From Streptomyces sp. SKN60 (lineage in GTDB: Bacteria > Actinomycetota > Actinomycetes > Streptomycetales > Streptomycetaceae): a stretch of DNA of 64,000 nt. The position numbers and the translations under genes were made by a program. Shown here one piece after another: positions 1 through 8,462 of the stretch; within the stretch, counting starts at the first letter, position 1; every line of letters begins with the position of its first letter. The stretch is taken from positions 62,001 to 126,000 of the forward strand of contig NZ_JAHTMW010000003.1 of the NCBI RefSeq assembly GCF_026236535.1, in the 5' to 3' direction. Below the pieces are notes generated by a model. It searched no databases and was not told the origin of the DNA. It saw only the letters and a program-made list of their open reading frames with translations.

Positions 1-989
1 ACGGCGGTGAGGGCGGGCAGCGAGTCGGCCGCGCCGTGACCGGCGAGGCCGAGCGCTATGCAGAGGAAGCCGAGGGCGAGGCCGAACCGGGGGCGGTGGT
101 GGAAGGACTTGTGCACCGCCATCGCCGTGGCCAGGTAGCACAGGTGAGGCAGGGCGAACAGCACACCGGAGACGGCCGGGGAGGTGCCGGGGAGCCGGTG
201 CTCGATGAGCGAGACGAGGTAGGGGAAGGAGATGACGGTGGAGAAGACGAAGGCGAACTCCAGGGCGTACAGCGCCCGCAGGGAGGTCGCCTCAGCCCCT
301 GCCTGCGGTTTTGCGGCCTCCGGTACATCCTCCGGAGCGTCCTGTGCCGTCGGCGTCTGGGCGTGCCCGCCCCGCGACTCCGGCAGCGCCCCGATCAGCA
401 GGGCCGCGGTGAGCGGCAGCACGGCCAGCAGGGCGTACTGCCGGTGCGGCGAGAGCCAGGGCGACAGGGAGCCGACGACGATCGGCGCGAAGACGAGGGC
501 GGCGCGCGCCGCGCCCTGCATGAGGGTGAGGGCCTTCGACAGGGCCGGTCCCTCCAGGGCCGCGCCGAGGTAGCCGTTGGACGCGGCGAACGTGCCGCCG
601 AGGATGCCCTGGAGGACGAGGGCGGCGGTGAAGGGCGCGATCGAGTCGGCCCAGCCGGCGAGCAGGAACGCCACGGCCAGCCCGAGTTGGGCGCGCAGCA
701 GCAGCCGCTTGCGGCCGTAGCGGTCCGCGAGCCGGCCCCAGAAGGGCGCGCCGACGGCGCCGAAGACGGTCGGGACGATGTAGAGGACGCCGGCCCAGCG
801 GGCGGTGGGATCGCCGAGTTCGGGCAGGATCCGGGTCAGGAAGGGCGGCAGGCCGAGCGCGGCGAAGGATGCCACGAAGTAGCACCCGGCCACGGCGTGC
901 ACCTGCCGGCGGGCGAGGACGGGGCCCGCCGCGGGCGCGACGGCCGCTGCCGCGGTGGCGTGGTTCGGCGGGGCGGCGGTTGCACTCAT
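1..989 (-). CDS. MFS exporter of the siderophore operon (partial, 3' end outside window)
   Basis: About 329 N-terminal residues of a major facilitator superfamily membrane transporter; the frame stays open to the left edge, so the C-terminal helices are missing. Hydrophobic helices start near residue 32. The loop between helices 2 and 3 carries the MFS signature GRLADRYGRKR at about residues 85-95. The ATG at 989 overlaps the stop of the IucA/IucC gene by four bases (ATGA), so the two are translationally coupled. Coupling to siderophore biosynthesis suggests export of the finished siderophore; this is inferred from context, since MFS sequence alone does not give the substrate. Expected to be iron-repressed through the iron box upstream of the operon. 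Confidence 0.85.
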   Translation of the reverse strand, partial: MSATAAPPNHATAAAAVAPAAGPVLARRQVHAVAGCYFVASFAALGLPPFLTRILPELGDPTARWAGVLYIVPTVFGAVGAPFWGRLADRYGRKRLLLRAQLGLAVAFLLAGWADSIAPFTAALVLQGILGGTFAASNGYLGAALEGPALSKALTLMQGAARAALVFAPIVVGSLSPWLSPHRQYALLAVLPLTAALLIGALPESRGGHAQTPTAQDAPEDVPEAAKPQAGAEATSLRALYALEFAFVFSTVISFPYLVSLIEHRLPGTSPAVSGVLFALPHLCYLATAMAVHKSFHHRPRFGLALGFLCIALGLAGHGAADSLPALTA

Positions 990-2773
990 CCTTCGACCGT
1001 CCTCAGGTAGTTGGGGCCAGTGGTGTAGTGCTTGTTGATGTCCGCCGCGCCCGACCGCTCCTTGGACAGCAGCGTGCCGGCGGTGACCATGGCCTTGACC
1101 GGGAGTTCCGCCGCGTCCAGGACGTGCGCGCGCAGCACGGCGCCGGGCTCGCCCGGACCGGTGCCGAGCCGCTCGACGCCCTCGGCGAGGCGGTCCCGTA
1201 TCAGCGCGAGCAGCGTCGTGAGCGGGGCGCGGCCGTGGTGGGCGAGGCCGAAGGCGTAGGCGCCCGCGCACAGGTGCACGGTGATGGTGGTGAACAGGTC
1301 GGTGACGGCCCGGTCGTCGTCGCCGAAGATCCGGGGGTCGTCGAAGGCGGCCGGGTCGGGGGCGTCGGCGCCCAGGGTGTCCCGCAGCCGCCCGGTGTGG
1401 ATGCGCGGGCCGTCGTTGTCCTTCAGCAGCAGCCGGAGCCGGGCGGCGCCGTCCGCCGCCCGGTCGAGGACGAGCGAGATGTTCTGCTGGTGGGACTCCA
1501 GGGCGATGCCGTACCCGAACAGGGTGGTCTGCCAGTCGAGCAGCAGGGCGAGGACGGCGTCGAGCAGGGCCACCGGGTCCCCGCCGTGGAACCGGTCCGC
1601 GAGGTGGTCGATCACCAGCCGGCCTCCGGGGGCCTCGCTGAGCAGCGCCGCCATGGGGACGACGACGGAGTCGTCGAGGCCGGCCGGGTAGCGGCGGCAC
1701 AGGACGGCGAGGAGCTCGTGCCCGGCGTGGGCGTACACCGTCTCATCGGCGTGCAGAATCGTTTCGCGGAACCGCGGCTCCCGGGCGATCACGGTCTCCA
1801 GGAGCCGCTGACCCGCCACGCCGTCGACGAGCGTTCCCGGCTTGATGGTGCGCCGGTTGCGCAGTCCCAGGGTCGCGGTGGCCAGCGGCAGCTTGAGGTG
1901 CAGGGAGGGGTCGTCGGCCAGGGCGACCGTCCGCATGGAGAGGGTCGGTACGACCTCAAGGTGGGGGCGCGGAGCAGGCACCGCCCGCTCGTGCAGGCCG
2001 GTCGCCCGCAGGGCCTCCTCCAGCGGCGCGCCCGCCGTCAGCGGATGGGCGGGCAGCGCGAGATGAGTACGCGAGAGCGCCGGCAGCCCCAGCTCGGACG
2101 GCGACGGCCAGAAGGCGGGCAGGCGGTCGGCGCCGCCCGGCACGGTGACGGCCTCGCGGGGCACGGCGACCCAGCGCAGGGCGAAGCGCGGGTGGAACTC
2201 GGGGGCGTACACGCGCACCTGATCGTCGTCCAGGCCCGAGCGGCCCCGGGCGGTGGGGTACACCGGGTGGTCGAGGCGGGCGGCGAGCGTGTCGTGCGCG
2301 AGACCTCCGGCGTACCCGGTCCAGCGGGCCGGGTCGTCCCCGTGGAGGTCGGCGAGTCGGGCGACGGTCTCCTCGCGGGTCCGCTCGTGCAGCCGCATGG
2401 TGGCGAGGGTCTGCCGGCATTCCTCGGTGTACGCGTCGAAGCCGGGGTGGTCGACCGGCTCGGCCAGGGCCTTGAGGGCGGCGAGGATCTCGTCGTACGT
2501 GGTCAGCGTGCCGCCGTCCGGCTCTCGTACGAGCAGCGGCAGCCGGGCCGCGTACGTGCTCTGGAAGCCGTCCTCCGCGACCGGCAGCAGCAGAGCGCCG
2601 CCGTCTTCGGTGGCCCGGCGCAGCCATGGGCCGTCCGTCCGCCGGACGAGGGCGCTGCGGCTGCGCAGCCCGGCGACGTCCTCGCGCAGCAGCGCGGACA
2701 GCACCCGCAGGAGCAGGTCCCGTTCAGCTCCTTCGCTGCCCGGGGCGCGTGTCTCTTCGACGAGTGTCGTCAC
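986..2773 (-). CDS. IucA/IucC family NRPS-independent siderophore synthetase
   Basis: A 595-residue siderophore synthetase, the usual size for this family. Such enzymes adenylate a carboxylate (often citrate or a derivative) with ATP and condense it with an amine or hydroxyl in the cytoplasm. Family motifs are visible: SMRTVAL followed by HLKLPLATATLG in the middle, ESHQQNISLVL, and KDNDGPRIH in the C-terminal half, the last two forming the ATP and substrate pocket in characterised relatives. Its start overlaps the stop of the ATP-grasp gene by four bases and its stop overlaps the MFS start by four bases, so the three genes form one unit. No desferrioxamine-type decarboxylase or monooxygenase gene is visible, so the product is not obviously desferrioxamine. 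Substrate cannot be read from sequence. Confidence 0.93.
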   Translation of the reverse strand: MTTLVEETRAPGSEGAERDLLLRVLSALLREDVAGLRSRSALVRRTDGPWLRRATEDGGALLLPVAEDGFQSTYAARLPLLVREPDGGTLTTYDEILAALKALAEPVDHPGFDAYTEECRQTLATMRLHERTREETVARLADLHGDDPARWTGYAGGLAHDTLAARLDHPVYPTARGRSGLDDDQVRVYAPEFHPRFALRWVAVPREAVTVPGGADRLPAFWPSPSELGLPALSRTHLALPAHPLTAGAPLEEALRATGLHERAVPAPRPHLEVVPTLSMRTVALADDPSLHLKLPLATATLGLRNRRTIKPGTLVDGVAGQRLLETVIAREPRFRETILHADETVYAHAGHELLAVLCRRYPAGLDDSVVVPMAALLSEAPGGRLVIDHLADRFHGGDPVALLDAVLALLLDWQTTLFGYGIALESHQQNISLVLDRAADGAARLRLLLKDNDGPRIHTGRLRDTLGADAPDPAAFDDPRIFGDDDRAVTDLFTTITVHLCAGAYAFGLAHHGRAPLTTLLALIRDRLAEGVERLGTGPGEPGAVLRAHVLDAAELPVKAMVTAGTLLSKERSGAADINKHYTTGPNYLRTVEG

Positions 2774-3960
2774 GGCGCGATCTCCCAGCGCTGCGCGGCC
2801 AGGAAGTCCGTGACGACCCGGTCGACGGTCGCCTGGTCGGTGCCGGTGGCCCGCAGCACGCCGAGGTAGTCGCGGTTGGTGCGGTAGAGCTCGTGCCGCT
2901 CACCGGTCTCGCGCAGCGGCCGGTACGTCAGTCGCACTCCGCCGGTGTCGAGGTCGACGGGGCCGGGGGCGGACACGAGCGTTCCGGCGGTCTCGGCGCA
3001 GGGGTAGTCCAGGCGGGCCGCGCCGTCGGTGCGGGCCCCGAGGTCCGCGGGCAGCGGTTCGCCGAGGTGGGCGCGCAGGATGTGTTCGAAGAGCGGGATG
3101 TCGAGGAGCTGGGCGAGCAGCAGGTCGCACTGGTCGCCGATGGCCCGGTAGTTCACCTCGATGATGCGGGCCCGGCCGTCGTGGACGACGAACTCGGTGT
3201 GGCAGGCGCCGAAGCCGACGCCGAGGGCGTCGAGTTGGGCGAGGACCTGCTCGACGACCGGCTCGGGGTGGGCCGGGACGAAGGTCAGCCGCTCCTCGAT
3301 GAAGTACGGCGGCGGCGACAGTTCGGTGTGGAATCCGCCGAGGACGTGCCGGATCCTTCCGTCGCCCAGCGTCTCCAGGGTGCACAGCTCACCGGCCAGG
3401 AACTCCTCCACGACCAGCGCGGCCTCGGGCCGCCGGGTCTGTATCTCCTTGCAGCGCAACGGGAGTTCCTCGCCGCTCGCGACCAGGACGACGTCCTCGC
3501 TGGCGACCCCCTCGCGCGGCTTGACCACGCAGGGGTAGGGCACGTCGAGTGCGGTGAGCGAGGACGGGTCCTGCCCGGCGGGGAGTTCGGTGGACCAGAC
3601 GGTGTCGGCGCCGGTCAGGGCGAGATGGCGGCGCAGGTGTGCCTTGTCCTTGGCTCGCAGCGCGGCTCGCCAGTCCTTGGCGGGCAGGCCGAAGTACTCG
3701 GCGGCCAGCGCGGCCTGGGTCTGGAGGTGGTCGCTGTTGGTGAAGACCGCGTCGGGCCGGTGGTGGGTGGAGATCCGGGTGATGACGGCGCGGAAGTCGC
3801 GTACGTCGCACTCCAGGATCTCGATGTCCGGGTAGGTCCGGCGATGGGAATCCGGCTGGTCCGTCAGAACGGTGACGTCGAGACCGAGGCGGGCCGCTGC
3901 GGGGAGGAACCCCTCGGTGACCGAGTCGGTGGGATTCAGGGCGAGCAGATACAGCCGCAT
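2770..3960 (-). CDS. ATP-grasp carboxylate-amine ligase of the siderophore operon
   Basis: A 396-residue ATP-grasp enzyme, expected to activate a carboxylate as acyl phosphate and join it to an amine. The N-terminal third is a Rossmann-like pre-ATP-grasp domain beginning MRLYLLALNP. The central part has CVVKPREGVAS (nucleotide-binding strand and loop) and ALVVEEFL. RIIEVNYR near residue 270 supplies the acidic and Asn metal ligands. I chose the ATG at 3960 rather than the farther upstream one because homology begins at MRLYLL. It is the first gene of the left-reading siderophore operon, with an iron box about 80 bases upstream. Pairing with an IucA/IucC enzyme suggests it makes one of the two amide bonds of the siderophore (inference). 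Confidence 0.88.
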   Translation of the reverse strand: MRLYLLALNPTDSVTEGFLPAAARLGLDVTVLTDQPDSHRRTYPDIEILECDVRDFRAVITRISTHHRPDAVFTNSDHLQTQAALAAEYFGLPAKDWRAALRAKDKAHLRRHLALTGADTVWSTELPAGQDPSSLTALDVPYPCVVKPREGVASEDVVLVASGEELPLRCKEIQTRRPEAALVVEEFLAGELCTLETLGDGRIRHVLGGFHTELSPPPYFIEERLTFVPAHPEPVVEQVLAQLDALGVGFGACHTEFVVHDGRARIIEVNYRAIGDQCDLLLAQLLDIPLFEHILRAHLGEPLPADLGARTDGAARLDYPCAETAGTLVSAPGPVDLDTGGVRLTYRPLRETGERHELYRTNRDYLGVLRATGTDQATVDRVVTDFLAAQRWEIAP

Positions 3961-4042
3961 GGGAATGCCGGGGCCTTCCGGGGAGGGGACGTGTGGTGCG
4001 GTGGCGGGGAGGCACGCCCCGCACGGCACCGCGACGACGAGT

Positions 4043-4061
4043 TTAGGTTAGGCAACCCTAA
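4043..4061. promoter_or_regulatory. Iron box (IdeR/DmdR operator) for the siderophore biosynthesis operon
   Basis: TTAGGTTAGGCAACCCTAA is a near-perfect 19-base match to the actinobacterial iron box (TTAGGTTAGGCTAACCTAA type). It lies 82 bases upstream of the ATP-grasp start and presumably represses the operon when ferrous iron is plentiful. Confidence 0.88.
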
Positions 4062-4143
4062 GCTATCAACAGCCCCTCACCCCAACGGCCCATGCGCGTA
4101 CGGCCGATGGGGTGCGCCGATCTACGCTTACCCTGATCTCCAC

Positions 4144-4162
4144 TAAGGTAAGCCTGACCTCA
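4144..4162. promoter_or_regulatory. Iron box upstream of the ferric-siderophore reductase
   Basis: TAAGGTAAGCCTGACCTCA follows the iron-box pattern with a few arm mismatches. It lies 23 bases before the ATG of the reductase and on the opposite side of the shared intergenic region from the box at 4043, so each divergent promoter has its own box. Confidence 0.75.
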
Positions 4163-4185
4163 CTTACTCGCGAGAAGGAGCTTCG

Positions 4186-5070
4186 ATGAGCAGGGATCCG
4201 GGGCCGTGGACCACCACCGCGGGCACGGTCGGGCGCCATGCCCTCGTCGAGGCGTCTCCCCTCACCGTCACCTACCGGCGAACCATCGCGGCCTGCGACG
4301 CGCTCGACGTCCGGATCGTCGCCCCGGGGGCGATGGACGACCCCGCCGCCTTCCTGCCCGACGGGGCGGACCTGGCCTGCGCCCCCGGCGTCCTCGACGC
4401 GTTCCTCGACGCCTCGGCGGCCCGTATCCGCGCACGCCACGGCCACGCTCCGCGCAGAGACGTCGCCGCCTCCCGGGCGCTGCACGACTACCTGTGGTCC
4501 GTCAGCCTCCTGATGAGCGGGGCCTGGTACCTGGATCGCCGCGTGCCGCGCATCGCACCGCGTGACATCCGCGTGGACCTGACGACGGGCGCGATCGGCA
4601 TCGTCCCCGGGCAGGACTTCGCGTGCCTGCCGGACGACCCGGCGGCGGGCACGGCCGCGGCCCGGCTCGTGGACCACGAGAACGAACTGCGGGCCGAGTT
4701 GCGGGCCGCAGTCGTCGATCACGTGCGTCCGCTGCTCGCCGCGATCGGCCCGACGATCCGGCGCGGACCGCGCGCCCTGTGGGGGATGGTGGCCGACGAT
4801 CTGCTCTCGGGCGTCTGGTACCTCGGCCGGATGCTGGGCCAGGAGGAGCGCGCGGTGCGCGAGGCGACCGAGCTGCTTCCGACGGCGATCCCGCCTTTTC
4901 CGGGAGGGGCCGACTTCCGGCGCCTCGGCGGCCGCGACGGTCGCCGCCACCCGACCCGCACACGCGCCGGCTGCTGCCTGTACTACACGATCGAGCCGGA
5001 CCGGGCCTGCCTGACCTGCCCGAGGACCTGCGACGCCGAGCGGCTGCGCCGGATCGAGGGCGAGGACTGA
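4186..5070 (+). CDS. FhuF-like (2Fe-2S) ferric-siderophore reductase
   Basis: A 294-residue protein with the C-terminal cysteine signature of FhuF-type reductases: Cys263-Cys264, ten residues, Cys275, two residues, Cys278, with a further Cys at 282. These bind a [2Fe-2S] cluster that reduces ferric iron in imported siderophores so it is released in the cytoplasm. The ATG at 4186 follows the Shine-Dalgarno sequence GAAGGAG by 5-8 bases. The gene is divergent from the biosynthesis operon and convergent with the siderophore-binding lipoprotein gene. Iron regulation is indicated by the adjacent iron box. The N-terminal 250 residues show no other motif I recognise. The whole organisation fits uptake and reduction of the siderophore made next door. 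Confidence 0.88.
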   Translation: MSRDPGPWTTTAGTVGRHALVEASPLTVTYRRTIAACDALDVRIVAPGAMDDPAAFLPDGADLACAPGVLDAFLDASAARIRARHGHAPRRDVAASRALHDYLWSVSLLMSGAWYLDRRVPRIAPRDIRVDLTTGAIGIVPGQDFACLPDDPAAGTAAARLVDHENELRAELRAAVVDHVRPLLAAIGPTIRRGPRALWGMVADDLLSGVWYLGRMLGQEERAVREATELLPTAIPPFPGGADFRRLGGRDGRRHPTRTRAGCCLYYTIEPDRACLTCPRTCDAERLRRIEGED

Positions 5071-5169
5071 GCGCCGCAGCGCACCCGGGGTACGGCGACG
5101 GGCCGGCGCCCGCGGCCGTACGGTCTCGTACGTCCGCCGGCAACCGGCCCGTCAGGAACGGCCCCGCGA

Positions 5170-6168
5170 CTACTTCGCCGGGTCGACCTTGAAGATCTTC
5201 GCCATGTCGTCGAGCACCAGGTCGGCGCCCTGGAGCGAGACGGAGGTCATCCAGACGGCGTCCTCGACCTCGTGGACGTTGCCCTTCTGCACCGCGTTCA
5301 GGCGCTTCCACAGCGGGTTGGCGAGGAACTTCTTCTTGCGCTCCTCACCACCCGAGAAGGTCGTCATGAAGATGTGGTCGGCGTCCGCCTGCCCGATCTG
5401 CTCCTCGCTGATCTCGATGTTGAACTTCTCCTGGTCCTGCTGGTTGGCAGGCCGCGCGAGCCCCATGTCGGTCAGGATGATGCCGCTGAAGGTCTTGGGC
5501 AGGTAGATGCGCGTCGGCCCGTCGAGGAAGCGCGTCAGCGAGTACGTCTGCCCGGGGTTCTTGGCGTTGATCGCGTCGCCGATCTTCTTCGCGCGCGTCT
5601 GGTACGCCGTGAGCTTGTCGGCGGCCTTCTTCTCCTCACCGAGAGCCGTGCCCAGGAAGGTGATGTTCTCCTTCCAGATCGGGCCGGTGGTCTTCACGAA
5701 GACCGTCGGCGCGATCTTGCTCAACTGGTCGTAGAGGTCCTCGTGACGGACCGTCGCCGACACGATGAGGTCCGGCTTGAGGGCGGCGATCGCCTCCAGG
5801 TTCGGGCTGTCGAGCGGGCCGACGTCCTTGGTGTCCTTCACCGCGTCACCGAGGTACGGGGGGAAGCCCTTCTGGTCGCGGTACGAGCCGATGCCGCCCA
5901 CGAGCGGGGCGTCGAGGGCGACGACGGCCTCGACGAGGCTGTTGTCCAGCGCCACGACGCGCTTGGGCTTCGTCGTGATCTCGGTCTTGCCCTTGTCGTG
6001 GGTGACGGTCCGGGGGAAGCCCGCCTCGGAGGCGGCGGCCGGCTTGTCGGCGGCGGACTTCTCGTCACCGCTTCCGCTCCCGCAGGCGGCGACGGAGAAG
6101 GCCAGGGCCGCGGTGAGCAGGGCGGCGGCGAGCCGGCCGGGCCGGCGGCGCTGGGTGAGGGTGTTCAT
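5170..6168 (-). CDS. Siderophore-binding lipoprotein of an ABC transporter (FecB/FepB type)
   Basis: A 332-residue periplasmic-type binding protein anchored to the membrane. It has an Arg-rich n-region, a hydrophobic stretch and the lipobox SVAAC with Cys29, so signal peptidase II processing is expected. The mature part shows the class III binding-protein pattern RVVALDNSLVEAVVAL, then LEAIAALKPDLIV, typical of ferric-siderophore receptors. I use the ATG at 6168, preceded by GGGAG; an ATG 15 bases upstream lacks a good ribosome site. It is divergent from the permease-ATPase genes at 6288-9284, with which it should work. An iron box lies 26 bases upstream. Xenosiderophore use cannot be excluded. 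Confidence 0.92.
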   Translation of the reverse strand: MNTLTQRRRPGRLAAALLTAALAFSVAACGSGSGDEKSAADKPAAASEAGFPRTVTHDKGKTEITTKPKRVVALDNSLVEAVVALDAPLVGGIGSYRDQKGFPPYLGDAVKDTKDVGPLDSPNLEAIAALKPDLIVSATVRHEDLYDQLSKIAPTVFVKTTGPIWKENITFLGTALGEEKKAADKLTAYQTRAKKIGDAINAKNPGQTYSLTRFLDGPTRIYLPKTFSGIILTDMGLARPANQQDQEKFNIEISEEQIGQADADHIFMTTFSGGEERKKKFLANPLWKRLNAVQKGNVHEVEDAVWMTSVSLQGADLVLDDMAKIFKVDPAK

Positions 6169-6193
6169 GGGTCTCCCATACACGGACTGTCGC

Positions 6194-6212
6194 TTAGGTA
6201 AGGCTTACCTGA
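6194..6212. promoter_or_regulatory. Iron box for the siderophore-binding protein gene
   Basis: TTAGGTAAGGCTTACCTGA is a strong palindromic iron box 26 bases upstream of the lipoprotein start, in the divergent promoter region shared with the ABC permease operon. Confidence 0.88.
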
Positions 6213-6281
6213 GCGGGCGCTGTGAGGATAGCGTCTCTCCGTGACCGGATCCATACGGTGGGATAGTCGTACACTCAACCG

Positions 6282-6300
6282 TTAGGCATGCCTTACCTTA
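6282..6300. promoter_or_regulatory. Iron box overlapping the start region of the permease operon
   Basis: On the minus strand this reads TAAGGTAAGGCATGCCTAA, an iron box. It physically overlaps the first possible ATG (6288) of the first permease gene, so repressor binding here would cover the transcription start or the translation start region. Confidence 0.75.
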
Positions 6301-7376
6301 TGCAGGTGTCTGTGAAGCCCGTCGCCGAAGGGGCGGCCACCGCGCCCCCACCTGCCCCACCACGCCCCCAGCCCCCACGAGTTGCGGCGCGCGCCGTCGT
6401 CGCGGCCCTGCTCGTCGCCGCGCTGATCGCGGCGGTCTGCGCCTCGCTCGCCATCGGCACCAAGTCCGTGCCGCTCTCCGACGTCCTGCACGCGATCGGC
6501 GGCGGGACGGACGGCGACGCGGTCATCGTCCGCGAACTGCGCATGCCCCGCACCTTCCTGGGCCTGCTCGTCGGTCTCGCGCTCGGCGCGGCCGGTGCGG
6601 TCGCCCAGGACATCACCCGCAATCCGCTGGGCGACCCCGGTCTCATCGGAATCAGCGCGGGCGGCTCGTTCGCCGTCGCGGCCGGTATCGGAGCGTTCGG
6701 GCTGACCAGTTCGTACCAGTACATCTGGTTCGCCTTCCTCGGCGGGGCGCTGGCCGGGCTGCTCGCCTACGCGGTCGGCGGCACCGGGTACGGCGGCGCG
6801 ACCCCCGCCAAACTCGCCCTGGCCGGCGCGGCGGTGACCGTGCTCCTCGACGCCGGCACCAACACCCTGGTCCTCCTCGACGTCCGGACCCTGGACCAGT
6901 ACCGCTTCTGGGCCGTCGGATCGCTCGCCGGACGTGACGCCCATCTCGGCCTGGAACTCCTGCCGTTCGTCGTCGTCGGCCTCCTGCTCGCGATCGGGCT
7001 GAGCGGCCGGCTCAACGCCCTCGCCCTCGGCGACGACCTCGCCACCACCCTCGGCACCAAGGTCCGCACCACCCGGCTCCTCGGCGCCGTCGCGGTGATC
7101 CTGCTGACCGGCGCCGCCGTCGCCGCGGCCGGGCCCGTCACCTTCGTCGGCCTGGTCGTCCCCCATGTCGTCCGGGCGTTCACCGGGCCCGACGCCCGCT
7201 GGCTGGTGCCCTGTTCGGCGCTCGGCGGCGCCACGCTGATGCTCGGCGCCGATGTCGTCGGGCGCATGGTCGCCCGCCCCGGCGAGCTGGAGGCGGGCGT
7301 GGTCACCGCGATGCTCGGCGCCCCGTTCCTCGCCCTGCTGGTCAAGCGCGGCAAGCTCAAGGAGCACACCCGATGA
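6288..7376 (+). CDS. Iron-siderophore ABC transporter permease (FecCD family), first subunit
   Basis: A FecCD-type permease of up to 362 residues, the expected size. It has about ten hydrophobic helices and the family signatures ELRMPRTFLGLLVGLALG, DITRNPLGDPGLIGIS and PVTFVGLVVPHVVRAFTG, the last containing the loop that contacts the ATPase. The start is uncertain. ATG 6288 lies inside an iron box, and further in-frame candidates are ATG 6300, GTG 6306 and GTG 6312; none has a clear Shine-Dalgarno sequence, so a leaderless or downstream start is possible. Its stop overlaps the start of the second permease by four bases. Together with the lipoprotein and ATPase it should import the ferric siderophore. 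Confidence 0.92.
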   Translation: MPYLMQVSVKPVAEGAATAPPPAPPRPQPPRVAARAVVAALLVAALIAAVCASLAIGTKSVPLSDVLHAIGGGTDGDAVIVRELRMPRTFLGLLVGLALGAAGAVAQDITRNPLGDPGLIGISAGGSFAVAAGIGAFGLTSSYQYIWFAFLGGALAGLLAYAVGGTGYGGATPAKLALAGAAVTVLLDAGTNTLVLLDVRTLDQYRFWAVGSLAGRDAHLGLELLPFVVVGLLLAIGLSGRLNALALGDDLATTLGTKVRTTRLLGAVAVILLTGAAVAAAGPVTFVGLVVPHVVRAFTGPDARWLVPCSALGGATLMLGADVVGRMVARPGELEAGVVTAMLGAPFLALLVKRGKLKEHTR

Positions 7377-8461
7377 GCCTGCCTCGTACGACCACTCCGC
7401 GCATGGCCACCACGCTGCGCCTGGAGTTCGGCCCCTTCGGTGCGGCCCTGCGCCTCCGGGTGGCCCTCACCGTCGTCGCCCTCGTCCTGATCGGCTTCGC
7501 GGGGCTTGTCGCCTCGGTGTCGCTCGGCACGTACGCCATCCCCGTCGGCGACGCCCTGAACGCCGTCCTCGGCACCGGCGAAGGCGCCGCCGACCTGATC
7601 ATCCACGAGCTGCGCCTGCCGCGTGCGCTGACGGCCCTCATGGTCGGGGCCGCGTTCGGCCTGGCCGGGGCCGTCTACCAGGCCGTCACGCGCAACCCGC
7701 TCGCCAGCCCCGACCTCATCGGCATCGCGGCGGGATCCGGCGTCGGCGCGGTCGGCGCCATCCTCGTCGGCGGCGTCACCGCCGCCGGTGCCGGAACGTT
7801 CGTGGCCGTGCCCTTCGGCGCCCTGGCCGGCGCGCTGCTCACCTCCGCCGCCATCTACCTGCTGGCCTTCCGGGACGGCACCATCACCGGCTACCGCTTC
7901 GTCCTCGTCGGCATCGCCGCCAACGGCGCACTGGTCGCCCTCACCCGCTGGATGCTCGCCCGCGCCGACATCGACCAGGCGTCCCGGGCCATGGTGTGGC
8001 TCACCGGCAGCCTCAACGGACGCGGCTACGAGCACGTCCAGTGGGCCGGGCTCGCCCTCGCGCTGCTGCTGCCGCTGACCGTGGCGCTGGCCCGCCCGTA
8101 CCAACTGCTCCAGTACGACGACGACACCGCGCGCAGCCTCGGCATCCCGCTGCGGTACGCCCGCATCGCGCTGCTCGTCCTCGCCACCTGCCTGACCGCC
8201 CTGGCCACCTCGGCGGCCGGCCCGATCGCCTTCGTCGCCCTCGGCGCGCCGCAGATCGCCCGCCGGATCGCGGGCACCCCCGGCATCCCGATGGTGTGCA
8301 GCGCGCTCACCGGGGCCGTCCTGCTCATCCTGGCCGACCTCGCCGCCCGGACCGTCCTCGCCCCGACGGAACTGCCCGTCGGCGTGCTCACCGGCGCCGT
8401 CGGCGCCCCGTACCTGCTGCTGCTCCTCGCCCGTACCAACCGGGCCGGAAAGGGAGGCTGA
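7373..8461 (+). CDS. Iron-siderophore ABC transporter permease (FecCD family), second subunit
   Basis: A 362-residue FecCD permease paralogous to the preceding gene and expected to pair with it. Signatures include ELRLPRALTALMVGAAFG, AVTRNPLASPDLIGIA and GPIAFVALGAPQIARRIAG, with about ten hydrophobic helices. An N-terminal cytoplasmic segment of about 25 residues precedes the first helix. The ATG overlaps the previous stop (ATGA) and the stop is one base before the ATPase start, so the three genes form a tight operon. Iron control is expected from the box at 6282. Confidence 0.93.
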   Translation: MSLPRTTTPRMATTLRLEFGPFGAALRLRVALTVVALVLIGFAGLVASVSLGTYAIPVGDALNAVLGTGEGAADLIIHELRLPRALTALMVGAAFGLAGAVYQAVTRNPLASPDLIGIAAGSGVGAVGAILVGGVTAAGAGTFVAVPFGALAGALLTSAAIYLLAFRDGTITGYRFVLVGIAANGALVALTRWMLARADIDQASRAMVWLTGSLNGRGYEHVQWAGLALALLLPLTVALARPYQLLQYDDDTARSLGIPLRYARIALLVLATCLTALATSAAGPIAFVALGAPQIARRIAGTPGIPMVCSALTGAVLLILADLAARTVLAPTELPVGVLTGAVGAPYLLLLLARTNRAGKGG

Positions 8462-8462
8462 C

